Assembly (NCBI GenBank): GCA_022615255.1
Contig: JAKEHC010000058.1
Location: forward strand, 1 to 18,131
Direction: 5' to 3'
Length of the DNA: 18,131 nucleotides
Origin: Candidatus Dadabacteria bacterium
Lineage (GTDB): Bacteria; Desulfobacterota_D; UBA1144; Nemesobacterales; CSP1-2
The notes under the pieces are model-generated. The model saw only the letters and a list, made by a program, of their open reading frames with translations. It did no database searches and was not told the DNA's origin. Each line of letters starts with the position of its first letter. The first letter of the stretch is position 1. Of the stretch, positions 9,201-14,972 are shown piece by piece. A program made the position numbers and the translations under genes.

Positions 9201-9717
9201 CCGGATAACCATGCGATTCGGAGAACTTAATAGCCTCATCATCATTGGTGATAAATCCCTCTGTTCCTGGTACAATGGGTACTTCGACACTGCGAGCAAT
9301 ATGCCTAGCCTCAGACTTATCCCCCATTAGAGCTATTACCCTAGGAGAAGGTCCTATAAAAGCTATTCCTTCTTCTTCACAAACCTTAGCGAACTCAGAA
9401 TTTTCAGATAAAAATCCATATCCCGGATGTATAGCATCTACATTTTTATCACGGGCTAATTTAATTATGCCCTCAATATCTAAATAGGCTTCAACAGGAC
9501 CTTTTCCTTTACCAACGAGATAAGCCTCATCAGCTTTATTACGGTGAAGAGAAAATGCATCCTCTTCCGAATAGATGGCTATTGTGGTAATACCTAGCTC
9601 AGTGCATGCGCGGAAGACACGTATCGCAATCTCGCCACGGTTCGCCACTAAAACCCTGCGAAAGGGTTTTAATGTTCTCTTCCTTTTTAAAATCTTTCGG
9701 TTCACCGCTCCTCCCAT
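6223..9717 (-). CDS. pyc: Pyruvate carboxylase, single-chain
   Basis: 1164 aa, the full length for the alpha4 enzyme that makes oxaloacetate from pyruvate, bicarbonate and ATP. Order: biotin carboxylase domain (about 19-475, with glycine-rich KAAHGGGGRG and FIEMNTRIQVEH), carboxyltransferase (about 545-820), the conserved tetramerisation/linker region (about 840-1050), and the biotinyl carrier domain (about 1090-1162) with biotin site K1127 in IEAMKM. The carboxyltransferase metal site fits D553, H756, H758 and the carbamylated K727 (AIKDMAG). T790 sits in the catalytic LTSQPS position. Start: ATG at 9717 is followed by GGAGGA, which itself looks like a ribosome binding site for GTG at 9705 (residue 5), so the true protein may begin at V5. 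All active-site residues are present. A promoter is proposed at 9786-9758. The gene looks more GC-rich than its neighbours. Confidence 0.97.
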   Translation of the reverse strand: MGGAVNRKILKRKRTLKPFRRVLVANRGEIAIRVFRACTELGITTIAIYSEEDAFSLHRNKADEAYLVGKGKGPVEAYLDIEGIIKLARDKNVDAIHPGYGFLSENSEFAKVCEEEGIAFIGPSPRVIALMGDKSEARHIARSVEVPIVPGTEGFITNDDEAIKFSESHGYPVLIKAAHGGGGRGIRIAGDHKSLLENLAHARSEAISAFGSDALILEKYVENPKHIEVQVLGDQYGNIIHLFERDCSVQRRHQKVTELAPAISLDIELREKIYYSALSVASAVSYSSAGTVEFLVDKEGHFYFIEMNTRIQVEHTVTELITGVDLVQAQIRIAEGYRLSDPEIGIAKQSQVKCHGYALQCRITTEDPTNNFRPDIGRLIAYRSPGGFGIRLDAASAYVGAVITPYYDSMLVKITSWGLTFEQCISKMDRALREFRIRGVKNNIPFLLNVIRHPIFRTGECDTSFLDKHPELFEIRESRDRATRLLNFIGDISVNGTLARPASWTDRPPITPPLPETDGNLNQIPEHRRVFEAKGPGGLADWVLNQKRLLITDTTFRDAHQSLLTTRMRTYDMLRIAKATAYFGKDIFSFEMWGGATFDVCLRFLKECPWERLKRLRKAMPHAMFQMLIRGANAVGYTNYPDNVVREFVKEAASSGIDIFRIFDCFNWIPSMRVALETALDTGKVVEPAICYTGDITDPKRDKYALSYYVDIAKELANIGAHFIAIKDMAGLCKPYAAEKLVNAIKEETGLPLHFHTHATSGNGEATVLKAAEAGADIVDLAIGTLSGLTSQPSLNAIVAALEGGERDTTLDVKGLHKLSTYWEAVREYYAPFEGDMKSTNADVYINEIPGGQYTNLRAQARALGLAQRWEEVKHMFSEVNKLFGDIIKVTPSSKVVGDLALYLIQNNLTTEDVIKRGDQLNFPESVIDMMRGNLGQPPGGFPRDVQRAILKNEEPIKVRPGELIPSADFDGTAKRLEKNLGHTISNQDIISALLYPRVFEEFDQHRTIYGDISLVPTPAFLYGMQPSDEITVEIEEGKTILIKLFAIGEIEPDGRRPLLFELNGQPRPVRIPDKSVPTSVKIKPKADLANPEEVGAPLSGKIVRFFIKEGDKVNLDQSLVVIEAMKMQTNIKAPEDGIVTKIFVSDGENVEAGDLILRLTPQS

Positions 9718-9757
9718 TAGCTATGAGAATAGTAAACAAAAACGAGTAATATTTCGA

Positions 9758-9786
9758 GTTATAGCAAAGCTTTTATGCTTACTCAA
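9758..9786 (-). promoter_or_regulatory. Candidate sigma-70-like promoter for pyc
   Basis: On the minus strand, TTGAGT (9786-9781) and TATAAC (9763-9758) are separated by 17 bp. The predicted transcript start lies some 30-50 nt upstream of the two possible pyc start codons. The match is to the consensus only. Confidence 0.4.
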
Positions 9787-9843
9787 TCAATAAAATGAGT
9801 TGTCTAATTATACAACCTTTGTGTTTGAGTTTTAAGTTTTTCA

Positions 9844-9863
9844 TTCTATTAATTTTAATAGAA
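9844..9863. repeat. 20-bp palindrome, possible operator
   Basis: TTCTATTAATTTTAATAGAA: two 9-bp arms, exact inverted complements, around a 2-bp centre. It lies between divergent pyc and the membrane protein gene, about 60 bp upstream of the proposed pyc -35 box, a position suited to a dimeric regulator. AT-rich DNA raises the chance rate, but 9-bp perfect arms are notable. Confidence 0.45.
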
Positions 9864-9892
9864 GCCCGATCATTTGTATTTCATATATAATA

Positions 9893-9915
9893 AAATGAAT
9901 TATAGAAATTCATTT
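9893..9915. repeat. Perfect 9-bp inverted repeat with 5-nt loop
   Basis: AAATGAATT, loop ATAGA, AATTCATTT. It sits 30 bp from the 9844-9863 palindrome in the same divergent intergenic region. It could be a second operator or an AT-rich hairpin. It is not a good terminator in either direction because the stem is AT-only. Confidence 0.4.
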
Positions 9916-10018
9916 GCTAAAAAAGGATTGCAGTTGAATGTATAATATGTCTAAGGCCGATTTTTATACATAGACGTCTTAAGATAAATTAATCAATCAA
10001 CAAAGAGAAATTCAAAAA

Positions 10019-10687
10019 ATGATAGAAAAAAAATTTTCTAAAGGCGAAGCCCTAAAATTTGGCTGGAATATGATAAAAAACAATCTAATTTTTTTTATAG
10101 GATTGTTTGTTATAGACGGGTTAGTATATAAACTCCTTGAGTTTATTAGTAGTTCAACAAAGGAGAATATGCCAATTCTTTCAATTATAACTGATGTTGT
10201 CTCCATTATTATACAATTATTCATTCAGATGGGATTAATCAAAATAGCTCTAAGGATTTATGATAATAAGAAGTGTGAATTAGCAGATGTATTTTCAGAC
10301 TTGCTTTCTTGTTTACCCCTGTTTTTTAAGTATTTATCCGCATCTATTGTATACATACTAATAGTTCTTTCCGGCATAGTTCTACTGATTGTTCCAGGGA
10401 TAATATGGAGTATTAAATTTAGTTTCTTTAGTTACTTTATAGTAGACAAAGGCCTAGGACCCATCGAGGCATTAAAACAAAGCTCAGTGATTACAAATGG
10501 TGTAATGAGAGACCTATTTCTTTTTTGGCTATTAGTATCCGTAATAAATTGTGTAGGCTTACTAGCCTTTTTTGTTGGCTTATTCGTTACGATCCCCATA
10601 ACGATGATTGCTATTGGCTATGTCTATCGAAAGTTACTTTATCAAACAGAAACTGCAAGTGTTGTAAGCGTGGGTATAACTCCTTAG
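10019..10687 (+). CDS. Multi-pass membrane protein, YciC/DUF975-like
   Basis: 222 aa with about five or six hydrophobic segments (near 22-42, 53-75, 98-118, 115-145, 165-195 and 190-208). The segment IVPGIIWSIKFSFFSYF followed by VDKGLGPIEALKQS (about 124-156) is the hallmark of the YciC/DUF975/glycerophosphodiester-phosphodiesterase-membrane-domain type of integral proteins, in which a P-G-I motif ends one helix and an amphipathic 'alpha-x-EALxxS' stretch follows. No enzymatic residues are recognisable, and the function of this group is not established. It has its own AT-rich upstream region with only a weak AAAGAG ribosome binding site, and is divergent from pyc. It is monocistronic, with hemB beginning 195 bp later. 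Confidence 0.7.
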   Translation: MIEKKFSKGEALKFGWNMIKNNLIFFIGLFVIDGLVYKLLEFISSSTKENMPILSIITDVVSIIIQLFIQMGLIKIALRIYDNKKCELADVFSDLLSCLPLFFKYLSASIVYILIVLSGIVLLIVPGIIWSIKFSFFSYFIVDKGLGPIEALKQSSVITNGVMRDLFLFWLLVSVINCVGLLAFFVGLFVTIPITMIAIGYVYRKLLYQTETASVVSVGITP

Positions 10688-10783
10688 ATTTAGCTCGATG
10701 ATAAAGTTGAATATTAAATTTAATTACTTATGTTTAAATATGAAGTATTGATTTTAGCAATAGCAGATATAACATAATTATTT

Positions 10784-10815
10784 TTAACTAGTTAATGATA
10801 GATGTACAATATCAT
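10784..10815. repeat. Palindrome and dyad upstream of hemB
   Basis: TTAACTAGTTAA (10784-10795) is a perfect 12-bp palindrome. It is joined to ATGATA-N9-TATCAT (10795-10815), and a second TTAA follows in CAGTTAA. They lie 68-99 bp upstream of the hemB ATG and 97 bp after the membrane protein stop, so they could be an operator for hemB or a weak 3' hairpin. No T-run follows. Confidence 0.35.
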
Positions 10816-10882
10816 CAGTTAAATTAAATCTAAGCCGTTGATATTGACTATAACACATTATAACAATTAAACTTTACTCTAA

Positions 10883-11866
10883 ATGCTTTTCCCCGCATAT
10901 CGTCCGAGAAGATTAAGAAGCTCTGAAAACATACGTGAGATAGTCCAGGAAACAAGACTATCAATAAGCGATTTCGTTTACCCCATGTTTGTTGTGCCGG
11001 GTACAAAAGTAATGGAAGCTATAAACTCGATGCCTGGAATCTTTAGACAATCAATTGACAATGCAATTAATGAAATAAAAGAAATAAATGGACTCGGAAT
11101 ACGGGCGGTACTTCTTTTTGGTATCCCTGAAAGTAAGGACGAATTTGGCTCCAAGGGCTATGATGAAAACGGAATTATACAAAGGGCGATAAGAAAAATT
11201 AAAGAAGAGGTAACAGAAGTTCTTCTTATTACAGATGTCTGCATGTGTGAATATTCGAGTCACGGCCACTGCGGAATTATAAGGAATGGCAGAGTACATA
11301 ATGACGAGACCCTTCAGTATCTAGCAAGGATAGCGTTATCCCATGCCAAAGCTGGAGCCGATATCGTTGCACCCTCTGATATGATGGATGGGCGGGTGGG
11401 CGTAATAAGGGAGGCACTTGATGAAAATGGATTTGATAATGTTGGCATCATGTCATACTCCGCAAAATATGCATCTGCCTTTTATGGACCATTTAGAGAT
11501 GCCGCACAGTCTACACCGCAGTTTGGAGACAGGCGTGGTTATCAAATGGACCCTTCAAACGTGAGAGAGGCATTGAGGGAGATATCCCTTGATATACAGG
11601 AGGGTGCAGATATCGTTATGATAAAACCTGCTCTTTCTTATCTCGATGTAATAAAAGCGGCGAGGGAAGAATTTGATTACCCGATAGCCGCATACAGCGT
11701 CAGCGGTGAGTATTCAATGGTAAAAGCAGCCGGAGGATTTGGGTGGATTGATGAGACTAAAGTTATGATGGAGATTCTTACGGCGATAAAACGTGCAGGC
11801 GCGGATATTTTGATTACATATTTTGCAAAAGATGCAGCGATGGTTTTGAATACATCAAAAAGGTGA
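10883..11866 (+). CDS. hemB: Delta-aminolevulinic acid dehydratase (porphobilinogen synthase)
   Basis: 327 aa, full length. Condenses two 5-aminolevulinate molecules into porphobilinogen for heme, siroheme and cobamide synthesis in the cytosol. The Schiff-base lysines are K195 (SYSAKYASAFYGPF) and K248 (VMIKPALSYLD). The zinc-binding cysteines C120, C122 and C130 in DVCMCEYSSHGHC mark the zinc-dependent type rather than the magnesium-only type. The N-terminus MLFPAYRPRRLR matches the family, so the ATG is right even though no Shine-Dalgarno site precedes it. TATAAC at 10859-10864 would give a leader of only about 10-12 nt. It converges with the EamA gene, with 56 bp between the stops. Confidence 0.97.
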   Translation: MLFPAYRPRRLRSSENIREIVQETRLSISDFVYPMFVVPGTKVMEAINSMPGIFRQSIDNAINEIKEINGLGIRAVLLFGIPESKDEFGSKGYDENGIIQRAIRKIKEEVTEVLLITDVCMCEYSSHGHCGIIRNGRVHNDETLQYLARIALSHAKAGADIVAPSDMMDGRVGVIREALDENGFDNVGIMSYSAKYASAFYGPFRDAAQSTPQFGDRRGYQMDPSNVREALREISLDIQEGADIVMIKPALSYLDVIKAAREEFDYPIAAYSVSGEYSMVKAAGGFGWIDETKVMMEILTAIKRAGADILITYFAKDAAMVLNTSKR

Positions 11867-11922
11867 GAAAACTATAGTCTCGGAATAGAATTGTAGAAAG
11901 CTAAATCGATTGTAGATAGTAC

Positions 11923-12366
11923 TTACTCAACCGGAGCAGTAATGTTGTTCCAATTTATAAGTATTAGCCCAATAACTATGAGCACAATACCCATAATACG
12001 CTGAATAGATATGGGTTCGTGAAGGAAGATAAAGGCATATAGGGCAGTAAATAGAGGGAATGTTGCAGTAATCGGAGCTATCCTTGAAGTAAGGTCCTGT
12101 TTAAGGGCTACGAAATAAATAAATAACCCCACAATACCTCCTAAAAGTCCAGCAAGAATTATCCAGAGTAGTGTTTTTCCATCAACAGTACTGAATTCCT
12201 TGTATTTACCTGTAACTAGAGATATGACAACTACACAAGTAGCTGTAAAGATAAATCTTATTGTCATTACTGTAAATGGAGAAGCTTTTACTAAGCTAAG
12301 CTTTTCAAATATTGGAGTGATACCCCATATTGATGCTACAAGTAAGGCTAAGGCTGCTGCTTTCAT
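11923..12366 (-). CDS. Half-size EamA/DMT transporter
   Basis: 147 aa with about five hydrophobic helices (near 4-22, 31-52, 66-88, 95-115 and 121-140), equal to a single EamA domain. Typical drug/metabolite transporter members have two such repeats and ten helices. Conserved features are visible: WGITPIFEKLSL at the start and the FTALYAFIFLHEP segment in helix 4 (about 106-118), followed by the G-x-x-L-I-x-x-G final helix. Single-domain members are thought to dimerise. The substrate is unknown. GGAGG about 8 nt before the ATG supports this start. It lies 98 bp downstream of the HAD gene on the same strand, with a stem-loop between them. Confidence 0.85.
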   Translation of the reverse strand: MKAAALALLVASIWGITPIFEKLSLVKASPFTVMTIRFIFTATCVVVISLVTGKYKEFSTVDGKTLLWIILAGLLGGIVGLFIYFVALKQDLTSRIAPITATFPLFTALYAFIFLHEPISIQRIMGIVLIVIGLILINWNNITAPVE

Positions 12367-12425
12367 AATTTACCTCCATCATAATCTTCATTAAGCAGAT
12401 AAATTGTAAGCCATATCATTCTTGC

Positions 12426-12449
12426 AGGGAACGTATACATGCGTTCCCT
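12426..12449. repeat. 8-bp inverted repeat between HAD and EamA genes
   Basis: AGGGAACG, 8-nt loop, CGTTCCCT. It follows the HAD stop by 15 bp on the minus strand and precedes the EamA start by 59 bp. The G/C-rich stem could be a terminator or processing hairpin for the HAD mRNA, but no U-run follows on that strand. On the plus strand the sequence after the stem is ACTTTTATG, only weakly terminator-like. Confidence 0.35.
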
Positions 12450-12464
12450 ACTTTTATGGGAAAT

Positions 12465-13178
12465 TTAACCCTCACTTACAAATACTATAACTTCAGCAAG
12501 GTTTTCAATCCTATCCACATCATTCCTAGTTTTATATTTCCCTCTTTTATCAAGTAAAAGCGCTCTGATTCCAACCGAGCGGGCTCCATAAAAATCATAT
12601 TCAAGGCTGTCACCTATGTGAATAGATTGGGATGGAGATACACCATTTCTATTTAGCGCAAGCGTGAATATCTCTGAACATGGTTTCGCATATCCTGCTT
12701 CGCTTGATATTATAAATGAATCAAAGTAACCAATAATCCCAAGGTTTGTACAAACATCGTATATCCTTGAGTCGAAATTCGATATTATTCCAAGAGTAAG
12801 CCCCTTGCCTTTTAGGCATGATAAAACCTCCTTTGTCTCAGGAAAAAGCTCCCATGCCTTACTTCTAAAGGTTTCAAAAAGTTCATCAAAGTACGAATCA
12901 AAGTTTTCAAAAAAGCCCACTTCGAGAAACACCGTTTTTACAACGTCATACCACCACTTCTTCTCATATATCTTTCTATCATTTTGAGAAACGTCAGAGA
13001 AAGCCAGAGGGGGAGCAGATTTAAAGGCTTTAATAAAAGCCTTCTCTATTTTCTCTGGTGCAGAATCGGCACCGTATTGCCTAGAAACATCCCAGTATAC
13101 ATTCCCTACTCCACCTTTTATATGAAATAAAGTATCGGCGGCATCAAAAAATACAGCTTTGATTCGATCATTATTCAT
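12465..13178 (-). CDS. HAD-family hydrolase (REG-2/HDHD3-like, subfamily IA)
   Basis: 237 aa from ATG 13178. An upstream ATG at 13268 would add 30 residues and overlap the divergent receiver gene, so the shorter start, preceded by AAAGGGG, is preferred. Haloacid-dehalogenase fold: motif I FFDAADTLF (D12 nucleophile), motif II S133/N134, motif III K165 (YAKPCSEIF) and motif IV GDSLEYD (D190, D195). A helical cap lies between about 20 and 105. The residue two after the nucleophile is A14, not the aspartate that serves as acid/base in phosphatases; D15 follows instead. That pattern is typical of the REG-2/HDHD3 group, and the substrate is unknown. It is divergent from the receiver-domain gene with 66 bp between starts. 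Confidence 0.85.
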   Translation of the reverse strand: MNNDRIKAVFFDAADTLFHIKGGVGNVYWDVSRQYGADSAPEKIEKAFIKAFKSAPPLAFSDVSQNDRKIYEKKWWYDVVKTVFLEVGFFENFDSYFDELFETFRSKAWELFPETKEVLSCLKGKGLTLGIISNFDSRIYDVCTNLGIIGYFDSFIISSEAGYAKPCSEIFTLALNRNGVSPSQSIHIGDSLEYDFYGARSVGIRALLLDKRGKYKTRNDVDRIENLAEVIVFVSEG

Positions 13179-13190
13179 TTTATAACCCCT

Positions 13191-13219
13191 TTGGACAACG
13201 AGAATATTTAATATACACT
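13191..13219 (+). promoter_or_regulatory. Possible promoter for the receiver-domain gene
   Basis: TTGGAC (13191-13196) and TACACT (13214-13219) are spaced 17 bp apart in the short divergent region, with the predicted start about 19 nt before the ATG at 13245. The -10 is weak. Confidence 0.25.
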
Positions 13220-13244
13220 TTAATTTTATATACAGTAAAACAGA

Positions 13245-13628
13245 ATGACTAAAACCGGCCACAATCAAAATATCATTGCTATTGTAGACGACCTATTTTT
13301 CTCTTCTAAAATAAGAGAATCTGCAAAAACTCTAAGATTAGACTTGGAGTTTATAAAAGACACCAATGGCTTAATCCAAAAGCTACATTATGGGAAACCC
13401 TCCCTTATTATCATTGACCTCAACTCAAAAGCATCAAGCCCACTAGAAACTATAAAAGAGCTTAAATCGTCACCCGACCTAAAAGACATTATTATACTTG
13501 GCTATATTTCACACGTACAAACGGAATTAAAAGACGAAGCTATTAAAGCAGGATGTGATCTCATATTTCCACGATCAAAGTTTTCTAATGAATTAAAAGA
13601 GATTTTAATGAAGTATAGTATGAAATAA
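13245..13628 (+). CDS. Stand-alone divergent receiver-domain (CheY-like) protein
   Basis: 127 aa made of one response-regulator receiver fold and nothing else. An acidic pair D15/D16 (IVDD) and the phospho-acceptor D58 at the end of a hydrophobic strand (LIIIDLNS) are present. The switch Thr/Ser position falls in the ILGYISH strand (S89, with tyrosine/histidine near it), and K112 in FPRSKF sits where the conserved lysine belongs. It has no output domain or DNA-binding domain, so it probably acts through protein contact. The sequence is divergent from CheY/Spo0F. No histidine kinase gene is in this window. A hairpin followed by five T's lies shortly after the stop, a likely terminator. Confidence 0.7.
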   Translation: MTKTGHNQNIIAIVDDLFFSSKIRESAKTLRLDLEFIKDTNGLIQKLHYGKPSLIIIDLNSKASSPLETIKELKSSPDLKDIIILGYISHVQTELKDEAIKAGCDLIFPRSKFSNELKEILMKYSMK

Positions 13629-13643
13629 TAATCTCTAACTATT

Positions 13644-13669
13644 AGTGGAAGCTGTCCTTCCAACTTTTT
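13644..13669 (+). terminator. Likely intrinsic terminator of the receiver-domain gene
   Basis: Stem TGGAAG (13646-13651), loop CTGTC, CTTCCA (13657-13662), extended by AG/CT pairs around a bulged A, then TTTTT at 13665-13669. It begins about 16 bp after the stop of the receiver gene. The stem is short but followed by a proper U-run. Confidence 0.5.
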
Positions 13670-13701
13670 AAGTAATATTGTTTGTGCTAATCATTAATTA
13701 A

Positions 13702-13742
13702 CTTGTAATTCTCATTACGTTCGTGTATGAGAATCTTACAAG
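13702..13742. repeat. 14-bp inverted repeat forming a long hairpin
   Basis: Left arm CTTGTAATTCTCAT (13702-13715), an 11-nt loop, right arm ATGAGAATCTTACAAG (13727-13742). The arms pair over 14 bp with a 2-nt bulge (TC) in the right arm. It lies between the receiver terminator and the TPR gene and has no U-run on either side. It could be an operator, an RNA hairpin or a remnant of a small repeat element. Confidence 0.5.
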
Positions 13743-13805
13743 CCTTAATGAGGATCTGACTTTCTTAATTTATAATATAAAAAAAACTTGAATCAGGAGA
13801 TCACA

Positions 13806-14120
13806 ATGAGCGACTCTAAAATAGAAACCCTGAAAACCCTAGTTGAGAAAAATCCAAACAACCCCCTTGGCAGGTACGGGCTTGCAAATGAGTACATGAA
13901 ATTGGAGATGTATCGAGAGGCAATAGAACAAATAGAAGCTTATTTGAAATTAAAAGATGATCAGGGCGCGGTCTACAGAATACTTGGAGAAGCACTGCTT
14001 AAACTAGGAAAAAAGCAAGAAGCAAAGGAGGCATATAGAAAGGGAATCGAGGCTGCAGAGCGCCACGGACATCCAGGAATGGCAGCCGAGTTTGAAGATA
14101 CACTAGAGTTGATAGATTAA
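13806..14120 (+). CDS. Small TPR-repeat protein
   Basis: 104 aa from ATG 13806, chosen over a TTG six codons upstream because AGGAGA ends about 6 nt before it. About two to three tetratricopeptide repeats: residues about 15-50 (NPLGRYGLANEYMKLEMYREA) and about 50-90 (AVYRILGEALLKLGKKQEA), with the typical W/Y-LG-Y-A-P-spaced residues. It is acidic and likely cytosolic, a protein-protein adaptor. No partner is clear: the next gene downstream runs the other way. A TATAAT box lies at 13771-13776, but I see no good -35. Confidence 0.75.
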   Translation: MSDSKIETLKTLVEKNPNNPLGRYGLANEYMKLEMYREAIEQIEAYLKLKDDQGAVYRILGEALLKLGKKQEAKEAYRKGIEAAERHGHPGMAAEFEDTLELID

Positions 14121-14252
14121 AAAGGAGTGAATTAAAGATAATAATATCGTTGGTGGGGACGGGTGCAACTCCGGTTCAATTGAAGAAGATAGAATCGTGT
14201 CTCAGGTAGGAATTGACGCCATTCTTAAGCACTTAAAAAAAGATGATAATTT

Positions 14253-14522
14253 TTATGGCTGTCCCATCTTTCTCTTGAATAAACGATAGATGAGAAGAAG
14301 AATAATTGAACCAGCGATGGCTACAATAAGACTATGCCAATTCAAGCCAGCAGCAATCTCAATATCAAATAGACGCCCTCCGATATAACCACCAATGAGT
14401 GCTCCGAGGATGCCAATGATAATTGTTATGATTATCCCTCCTGGGTCTTTCCCAGGAAGAATCCACTTGGCAATAGCTCCTGCTAATAATCCTAATATTA
14501 TCCACGATATTATTGTCCACAT
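14253..14522 (-). CDS. GlsB/YeaQ/YmgE-family small membrane protein
   Basis: 89 aa from ATG 14522; a strong AAGGAGG 7 nt upstream decides this start over an ATG 20 codons earlier. Three hydrophobic helices: about 2-22, 29-52 (glycine-rich, GILGALIGGYIGG) and 63-82, then a basic tail RLFKRKMGQP. This is the 'transglycosylase-associated'/YeaQ/YmgE (GlsB) family, often linked to stress or envelope response, but with no established biochemical function. A decayed second copy lies upstream on the same strand (15057-15158). Confidence 0.85.
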   Translation of the reverse strand: MWTIISWIILGLLAGAIAKWILPGKDPGGIIITIIIGILGALIGGYIGGRLFDIEIAAGLNWHSLIVAIAGSIILLLIYRLFKRKMGQP

Positions 14523-14738
14523 ATTAGTCCTCCTTTCGATTGAGTATTTTGTATAACTAAATCTTGTCAAGTATTTTCTCATAAAAATTAGGCTTATGTC
14601 AAATATAACCAGTCACCTTCGATATATTTGCAAAATGATAGGCCGCCAGCAGTGCAACTTATTTTTGTATTGATAAGGTTAGTTTCAAAGGTTTTTAATG
14701 ACTTATTTTTAGAGAAATAAAACTCTACTAGCATTGTC

Positions 14739-14972
14739 TTACCTAGATGCTATACTTGCGTTAATTTTCTCTGCAGTTTTGTATGCATCAACCATTCCCC
14801 AAATCCAAATAATCGGAAAGGTGATAAATCCAATACCGGAGAACATTAACAAGATGCTGATTATCTGGAAGATGATAAAGAGGATGCCTTTCCCTATCTG
14901 ACCATTGTAGATCTGTCCTAATCCTGTGAAAAAGAAGCTAAGGACTGCTGCTATACCTGGATTTTTTGGCAT
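14739..14972 (-). CDS. TM2-domain-like small membrane protein
   Basis: 77 aa: MPKNPGIAAVLSFFFTGLGQ then a YNGQIGKGIL segment, two transmembrane helices, and a final WMVDAY-like segment (GMVDAYKTAEK). The pattern GLGQIYNGQ..KG and W.VDAYK is that of the TM2 superfamily found with glycine/proline-rich lead helices. The function is unknown. The start is supported by GAAGG about 7 nt upstream. It lies on the same strand as the GlsB gene (217 bp away) and the GlsB remnant (85 bp away), so all three may stem from one small-membrane-protein cluster. Confidence 0.75.
   Translation of the reverse strand: MPKNPGIAAVLSFFFTGLGQIYNGQIGKGILFIIFQIISILLMFSGIGFITFPIIWIWGMVDAYKTAEKINASIASR

Larger units (their letters stand above)
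9718..10018. other. Divergent intergenic region between pyc and a membrane protein gene
   Basis: 301 bp of AT-rich DNA between two divergent genes. It holds the proposed pyc promoter, a near-perfect 20-bp palindrome (9844-9863), a 9-bp-stem hairpin (9893-9915) and, on the plus strand, a TATAAT box at 9941-9946 without a good -35. I see no small gene in it. Confidence 0.6.

Noticed and set aside
13179..13268. Longer start for the HAD protein (30 extra residues)
   Set aside because: The extension overlaps the start of the divergent receiver gene and lies upstream of a ribosome binding site that fits the shorter start.
14140..14190. Possible tRNA-like TpsiC arm (CCGGTTCAATTG) after the TPR gene
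   Set aside because: No D-arm, anticodon arm or acceptor stem can be folded around it at proper distances.
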